Shown here: piece by piece, positions 61,129-64,000 of the stretch
Layout of the letters: every line of letters starts with the position of its first letter
Position numbering within the stretch: position 1 is the stretch's first letter
NCBI GenBank assembly: GCA_947179485.1
Contig: OX359246.1
Span: 36,869,632-36,933,631, forward strand
Reading direction: 5' to 3'
Length of the DNA: 64,000 nt
Origin: Allacma fusca
Lineage: Eukaryota; Arthropoda; Collembola; Symphypleona; Sminthuridae
Translations under genes and position numbers: made by a program
Notes under the pieces: model-generated
The model's input: only the letters and a program-made list of their open reading frames with translations
Told to the model about the DNA's origin: nothing
Databases searched by the model: none

Positions 61129-62805
61129 ATGCACTGTAGAGACTACGAAAATTCTGGGGATGAATTCATCTCTTTTTAATAACCAAGACAGTTTTTCCGG
61201 CCCTTTTGTACAGTTCAATAAAATATTTTGCAACAATAATTCCCAACATTCCTGTGACCAATTATAGTATGAGAGGAATGCTCCTGACTTGCCTGATTTA
61301 TTATTTGTTTATTATCAGTTGTCAACCAGCTCTATGGATTTTTTTCATTTCTTAAGATTTTTTAATAATATTAATAATAGACTTTTACTATTAGTAAAAA
61401 GGTGTAGAAGTTTGATTTGTAAGTTGTAATAATACAAAAGGCTCAGGTGTGCCACGTAATGCCGTCCTCGTAATTCATCTCGATGTCCTTAATTTTGTAT
61501 ATAAACATGATTAAGTATATGGAAATAAAATATGCTAATTATTAGATACAGTATGTATATCTAGTCAAAATGCATTTAATAAAGTTGCTTTCTTGTTTGT
61601 AAATGCGAGTCCCGTCCTCGTCAAATATTAATAAACATGGTCATACAATTTTTCAACAATTCTTGGAATTTAACATTGGTCATACAAATTGTTACCGATG
61701 TTTAAATGATTCATGCATTTATGTGTTAGTGCCAATAAAAGATGGCTCACCCCCTCTAGGACATGTAAAGAGCAACAATACAAAACATCGATTCTCCCAT
61801 GATTTAGCAAATCTTTTCCCAGGCTACTAATAAATATCAATATTTTGACTTAAACATTAAGATCACATTGTAAGAAAGTAAACCACATTTTTTTCCTGCA
61901 AGTTATGGCTTTGCTTTTTGGTAGCCAACCACAAAAAGGAGGGGGGGAACTTGGCACTCGTAGTTCAAAACATCTTTATGTCTTTCGATCTTAACCTTAT
62001 TTCATGCGAATTGCTAGAAGTGCATATTTTCTCAAATTGTTCAGGTCACCTTTGCTATCTGCAAACATGTTTCCTAATGGGTGACGAAAATGTTGTTTGT
62101 GTAATTGTAATTATTTTAATTTAGATGTTTAGGAATAGCCATTGAATTAGTAACTTTTAATGACTTTTGCAACACTAGACTTGGCAGTGGACTTTATTGG
62201 CTGAAGAATATGGCTAGTCATAGTTCTTACGTATTTCTTGTATGAGTTACTTCGCTATTTTTTCTGCGTCAGAAGCACAGAAGCACTTAAATATACAGGA
62301 ACTGATACAAACCTGAAATGAAAGCGTTTTTTAAATTGGAAAATACACATTTGTACACAAACATACATACATGCATATAAGGTATACACATACGTACGCT
62401 GTAATTTCAGAGGATTGCCTATTGAATTACATTGGGATTTGGGGTAAATGGACACCTTTCCCTCCCCTATGATCTTGATTTTTCTGGTTAGTACTAATTT
62501 AGTTTCATGGGGATTTGAGACCACCTCATCCATAGTTGATATGGCTGTCCTGTGAATGGATTATATATAAGAAATAAGCATATTTCGAATTGCTTATATA
62601 GTGGTTCGCTAGGGATATCAAAATACCTGCGAATAAATGGAGATGTCCTTAAATCTTACTATTCACCTCAAAATTGTCATCCGTCTTATACCCTACACTG
62701 CAGATATCCGTGGAAACATGTTGGACACTTCATAAACTTTAACTTTATGAACACAAGTTCATAAATAATTCAAATTACATTATATGTATCTATTTCTGTC
62801 GAGGA
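61129..62805. other. Gene-free stretch after the galactosyltransferase
   Basis: Contains the 3' end of the galactosyltransferase transcript and then AT-rich DNA with short unsupported open frames. Nothing else was seen. Confidence 0.4.
61217..61222 (+). terminator. Polyadenylation signal AATAAA of the galactosyltransferase gene
   Basis: AATAAA lies 89 bases after the TGA stop and is followed within 25 bases by AT-rich sequence. Confidence 0.5.
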
Positions 62806-62819
62806 GAAGGTTTGGAATA

Positions 62820-63060
62820 ACCGAACTTGCAATTGCAATTATAAAAATTATTGATAATGCAAATACTAGCAATGCCGTAACTGGTACTTGCTAAAATGTG
62901 TCAATTAGATCATGCAAATAACCGAAGTTGAACTTGCAATTAGTTCATAACTTACTTGCAGTTGGTAAGGCAATTGAAAAAACATTTGAATATAATTGCA
63001 CTGATAAGTACAATTATTGCAATTTGTAATTCAGCCGCCTTCAATGGAGCTTTCTTTGAA
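62820..63060. repeat. ACTTGCAATTG word-iterated island
   Basis: ACTTGC, GCAATTG and CAATTATTGCAATT words recur across 240 bp on both strands, with AACCGAA near the left side. It looks like a member of the word-filled element class but without defined ends. Confidence 0.45.
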
Positions 63061-63069
63061 GGATAGCCT

Positions 63070-63240
63070 TCGAAGGCTGGATATATCTGATCCAATCCAT
63101 AATCCACAATGCTGACTGGATTTCGACGTGAAGATTGGCCACATCGTTCATCAATAATTGGATTAGGATTGAGGATTGAGGATTGAGGATTGATTCATAG
63201 AATGAAACTAAATTGGATTAGGATTAGATTCAAGCTTGTT
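63070..63240. repeat. GGATTGA word-iterated island
   Basis: GGATT, GGATTGA and TGGATTAGGATT recur, with a clean run of GAGGATT units near 63170-63195. No gene or inverted ends were seen. Confidence 0.5.
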
Positions 63241-64000
63241 CAACTCTTGTAGTAGGATTATTGGGATTGATTATTTATTTCAAAAAAATTGTACTCCGGA
63301 ATTATTTCCTCCCGGATTAACAATCCATTTCAATACCTGTTTATATGTAAGTAAAACAAAATGACACAAGCGATAATACAACTATCAATTTTAGGATTTT
63401 CATTTTGAACAGTCAGGCTTTTGCACAAAAGAAATACTAAGTGCATATAACACCTATAGAATACATGCACGAATTCTATAGAAATTTAACTGGTGGTTCA
63501 ATGGTTGGTTAGTGAATGAAAAACGTTCTGACATGGTTAAATTTAAAAAAGTAATTAGTATTAACAATAGAAGATAAAACTAGTGTGTGATTGTTTTAAA
63601 TTTTTTCAGTCCCTTCGTGTGTGCATTCATTTTTGAATTTTCGAAGTGTGTGACGTGTTCTTTCTACAAATAAGAACTAAAGTGTACGATATAATTACTA
63701 TAAAGGAATGTTGTAAAATGAATGTATGTACACATTTATTGCAGTTAGTTAATTTTTAGACAAATTTGAATACTACAAATTTACATATGTCTAGCACTAT
63801 AAATTAAACGAACTCCAATATAATAGCTTTGAAGTAATAATTATTGGAAAGTAAATGGAGTAGAGCGAGAGAATCACGTAAGATAAATATTTAACTGCAG
63901 GGTAAGCAAGTTCATTCTCTAGATTTTACGCTTAGGATTCTACATATTTTGACTGACTGGGATACATATGGTAGAGGCACAGGTCTGAGAATAAAATGAA
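63241..64000. other. AT-rich stretch at window end
   Basis: No open frame, RNA gene or repeat edge could be supported. Confidence 0.4.

Noticed and set aside
1..64000. CRISPR arrays, operons, ribosome-binding sites and bacterial-type terminators
   Set aside because: Introns, AATAAA signals and gene families show eukaryotic nuclear DNA; the tandem arrays lack a constant repeat with unique spacers.

Overview
The window is nuclear DNA from an AT-rich, intron-bearing animal. All five well-supported genes have GT-AG introns, AATAAA polyadenylation signals and metazoan families. The FMRFamide-receptor-like GPCR, a six-cysteine clip-like secreted protein, dispersed ACATATGT words and many small hAT-like elements point to an arthropod. 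A copepod-type crustacean is my weak guess; the species cannot be fixed from sequence alone.

Layout. 1-13 kb is a mobile-element graveyard with one doubtful minus-strand gene (exons between 2852 and 3509). 13.5-26.4 kb holds a convergent pair: a two-exon gene for an acidic single-pass membrane protein (+, 13514-15057), and a 13-exon gene for an SLC7A/CAT-type cationic amino acid transporter (-, 26407 down to 15616). The transporter has a normal membrane core of about 570 residues plus a 780-residue C-terminal tail carrying about twelve degenerate copies of an [IL]H-x-x-[AS][QK]-x-x-L motif. 27-35.6 kb looks gene-free. 35.7-37.4 kb (-) encodes a secreted protein with a clip-like cysteine pattern and a long basic tail. 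41.4-43.1 kb (+) encodes a rhodopsin-class peptide GPCR related to the FMRFamide receptor. 57.5-61.1 kb (+) encodes a beta-1,3-galactosyltransferase-type Golgi enzyme. The genes do not form an operon or an obvious pathway; they are neighbours in an ordinary eukaryotic region.

The most striking non-gene signal is a set of at least seven short elements (809-2469, 7829-9145, 9843-11076, 24590-25591, 48393-48664, 55693-56191, 58316-59594). Each has terminal inverted repeats, and six are flanked by 8-bp target duplications matching at 7 or 8 positions (the seventh by a 7-bp one). That is the signature of the hAT superfamily. Each element is filled inside with many degenerate copies of one family-specific short word (for example GATTACAATTAA, TATCCGCGGATA, GAACTTGACCAT). 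None shows a transposase. Several further word-iterated islands probably are decayed members. A tRNA-derived SINE with a 15-bp target duplication is also present.

The two main leads for something undescribed are the multivalent tail of the transporter and the word-filled hAT-like families. Exon boundaries were set by hand from splice consensus and reading phase; no search or alignment program was run.
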